Below are positions 62,585-64,000 of a DNA stretch of 64,000 nucleotides, one piece after another (position 1 is the stretch's first letter; the number at the start of each line of letters is the position of its first letter). The stretch is taken from contig NZ_CP100355.1 of the NCBI RefSeq assembly GCF_024204665.1, forward strand, positions 2,089,451 through 2,153,450, given 5' to 3'. The notes beneath the pieces were generated by a model. It was not told the DNA's origin and made no database searches. It saw nothing but the letters and a program-made list of their open reading frames with translations. Position numbers and translations under genes: made by a program. Source of the stretch: Natronosalvus rutilus. Lineage in GTDB: Archaea; Halobacteriota; Halobacteria; Halobacteriales; Natrialbaceae.

Positions 62585-64000
62585 TCACTCGGTGCGCACA
62601 CCGACCGAAGGGAGGGTAAACGAGACTGTGGTTCCGTCACCGGGTTCGGATTCCGCCCAGATCTCGCCGCCGTGGCGTTCGACGATCCGCTCGCAGACGG
62701 CGAGTCCGATCCCGCTCCCTTCGTACTCCGTTCGACTGTGCAGTCGGGTGAAGACCTCGAAGATGTGCTCCGTCTCGTCGGGATCGATGCCGATCCCGTC
62801 GTCCTGAACCGAAACGACCCATCGGGAGCCGTTTCGTTCCGCCGAGACGTGGATCGACGGCGGCTCGTCGCCGCTGTACTGAATCGCGTTGCTCACCAGG
62901 TTCTGGAAGACCTGCCGCAACTGATCGTGGTCTCCCTCAACGGTCGGGAGCGATTCGGCCGTGATCGTCGCGTCGCTCCGGGAAATCTGTACCTGGTGGT
63001 CCTCGCGAGCGTTCTCGAGTACGGCCTCGAGGTCGATCGGCTCGAGCGGTTCGCCGCTCGTTTCCACCCGCGAGTAGGCGAGCAATCCTTCGATCATCCC
63101 CCGCATCCGCTCGGCCCCGCCGATCGCAAATTCGAGGTACTCTTCCCCGTCTTCGTCGAAGGCGTCGCCGTATCGGCGCTCGATGAGCTGGAGGTAACTC
63201 GAGACCATCCGGAGCGGTTCCTGGAGGTCGTGGGAGGCGGCGTAGGCGAACTGCTCGAGGCGCTTGTTGGATTCTCGCAGGCTGGCGACGGACTGCTCGA
63301 GTTCGTGCTGGTACTGGTGGCGTTCGATGGCCTCCGCGATGACGTTGGCGACGCTCTGGACGAACGTGACGTCCTCGTCGCTGAAGACCTGTGGATCGGT
63401 GTCGTGAGCCCCTAGGATCCCCCACGGATTGTCATTCGGGCCGATGATGGTGCTAATTCCGCTGCGAACGTCGTGGTTTCGGAGCAAATCCGGACCGGTA
63501 AATCGCGTTTCCGCCTCCAGGTCTTCGACGATGATGGGGCGATCGTTCGCCAGCGTGTACGCCGCCTGCGAGTCGGCTTCGACGGCGGAAACCGTCGCTG
63601 CTCCGACGAGCCCGGGTTTCCAGCCGACCCCCTGGCGAAGGAGCAGTTCGTCGGTCCGGGCATCGAGATCGAGCACTTTGCAGTATTCGATGTCGAGCGC
63701 GGCCGTCACCCGCTGGGTCGCTTCGTGCATGAGTTCGTCCAGATCGTCCGTTTCGAGTGCGAGCTGGCCGAGGTCGGCGACGACCTGTTGCTGGCGAATC
63801 CGATCCGTGAGTTCCCGTTCGCGGTCTTTCCGCCCGGTGATGTCCTGGGACATGACCAGCACGGCGTACACGCGTCCGCCCTCGTCGGTCAACGGATGGG
63901 TGCGGAACTCGAACACCTGTTCCGGCGTCTCCAGCTCGAAGACGGTCGATTCGCCCTCGAGTGTCGCGCGGTAGTGCGGTTCGACGACGTCCACGACCTC
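62585..64000 (-). CDS. PAS/GAF sensor histidine kinase, C-terminal part (gene continues beyond the window)
   Basis: About 470 residues are visible. A PAS domain end (VFEFRTHPLTDEGGRVYAVLVMSQDITGRKDRER) is followed by a GAF domain (HEATQRVTAALDIEYCKVLDLDARTDELLLRQGVGWKPGL, residues about 85-235). Then come the dimerisation/phosphoacceptor segment YAASHDLQEPLRMVSSYLQ with His, and the ATPase domain NLVSNAIQYSGDEP (N box), DDGIGIDPDET (G1) and GSGIGLAVCERI (G2). It is a soluble type kinase. No response regulator is adjacent in the window. The reading frame is open to base 64000, so more sensory domains probably precede. Confidence 0.92.
   Translation of the reverse strand, partial: EVVDVVEPHYRATLEGESTVFELETPEQVFEFRTHPLTDEGGRVYAVLVMSQDITGRKDRERELTDRIRQQQVVADLGQLALETDDLDELMHEATQRVTAALDIEYCKVLDLDARTDELLLRQGVGWKPGLVGAATVSAVEADSQAAYTLANDRPIIVEDLEAETRFTGPDLLRNHDVRSGISTIIGPNDNPWGILGAHDTDPQVFSDEDVTFVQSVANVIAEAIERHQYQHELEQSVASLRESNKRLEQFAYAASHDLQEPLRMVSSYLQLIERRYGDAFDEDGEEYLEFAIGGAERMRGMIEGLLAYSRVETSGEPLEPIDLEAVLENAREDHQVQISRSDATITAESLPTVEGDHDQLRQVFQNLVSNAIQYSGDEPPSIHVSAERNGSRWVVSVQDDGIGIDPDETEHIFEVFTRLHSRTEYEGSGIGLAVCERIVERHGGEIWAESEPGDGTTVSFTLPSVGVRTE

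Overview
The window is a piece of a haloarchaeal chromosome. The evidence is the high G+C content, the very acidic predicted proteins, many Tat-type (twin-arginine) signal peptides, a PGF-CTERM surface anchor, CdcH, an archaeal Lhr helicase, S17e and archaeal CoaD. Start codons often lie about 25-30 bases after a TATA-like box, as in leaderless archaeal transcripts. The OtsA/OtsB trehalose pair and general gene content suit the Natrialbales (Natrinema/Haloterrigena-like), but that placement is inference. Most of the window is ordinary housekeeping and transport DNA. The less ordinary parts are at about 8.3-10.8 kb, 22-24 kb, 27-29.7 kb, 42-46 kb and 54.5-58 kb.

Layout. 0-8.3 kb: the start of thiC behind a perfect palindromic operator candidate, a universal stress protein, birA, a secreted metzincin-type protease, otsB-otsA for trehalose, an M24 peptidase and a glutamate-cysteine-ligase-like enzyme. 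8.3-20 kb: a Tat-exported beta-propeller gene lies between a broken copy of the thiI 3' end and the intact thiI. Then come lhr, archaeal phosphatidylserine decarboxylase, cdcH and a second, paralogous beta-propeller gene. 20-26.5 kb: a CitG-family/DUF447 pair, rps17e, an overlapping pair of zinc-motif proteins (one with a ribbon-helix-helix and coiled coil), a KaiC/RAD55-like protein without a normal Walker A, and sucCD.

26.5-30 kb: a lower-GC stretch bounded by an intact tRNA-Leu(UAG) and, 1.6 kb away, a copy of its 3' half. This is the usual scar of tRNA-targeted integration. Inside are a lipoprotein gene and a run of three very small genes (43 aa, 42 aa with two CxxC pairs, 88 aa membrane), but no integrase. 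Just beyond the tRNA are a 56-aa zinc-motif protein and a one-repeat TFIIB-like protein.

30-42.2 kb: a large surface-anchored GH13 alpha-amylase, coaD, a malic enzyme/phosphotransacetylase fusion, a glycosyltransferase, and a four-gene polar amino-acid ABC importer. The intergenic region after the malic enzyme holds a 10-bp inverted repeat whose loop is a perfect G-quadruplex motif. 42.4-54.5 kb: a VPS62-like lipoprotein, a membrane protein with a metzincin-like motif lacking its catalytic Glu, AIM24, a cation exchanger, Nudix, amphi-Trp, DUF2085 and TM2 proteins, a frameshifted DUF2270 gene, a PPOX-family flavin protein, a halocyanin, mobA and a tandem universal stress protein.

54.5-64 kb: a TauE/SafE exporter behind a 49-aa membrane protein, a Cys-rich copper-storage-like protein followed one base later by a His-rich DUF2243 membrane protein, trxA-trxB and a class V aminotransferase. 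A winged-helix regulator, a 53-aa zinc ribbon, a multi-spanning membrane protein and the C-terminal part of a PAS/GAF histidine kinase follow. The TauE and thioredoxin operons share the 9-mer TATTGTGCA in their promoters, which hints at common sulfur or redox control.
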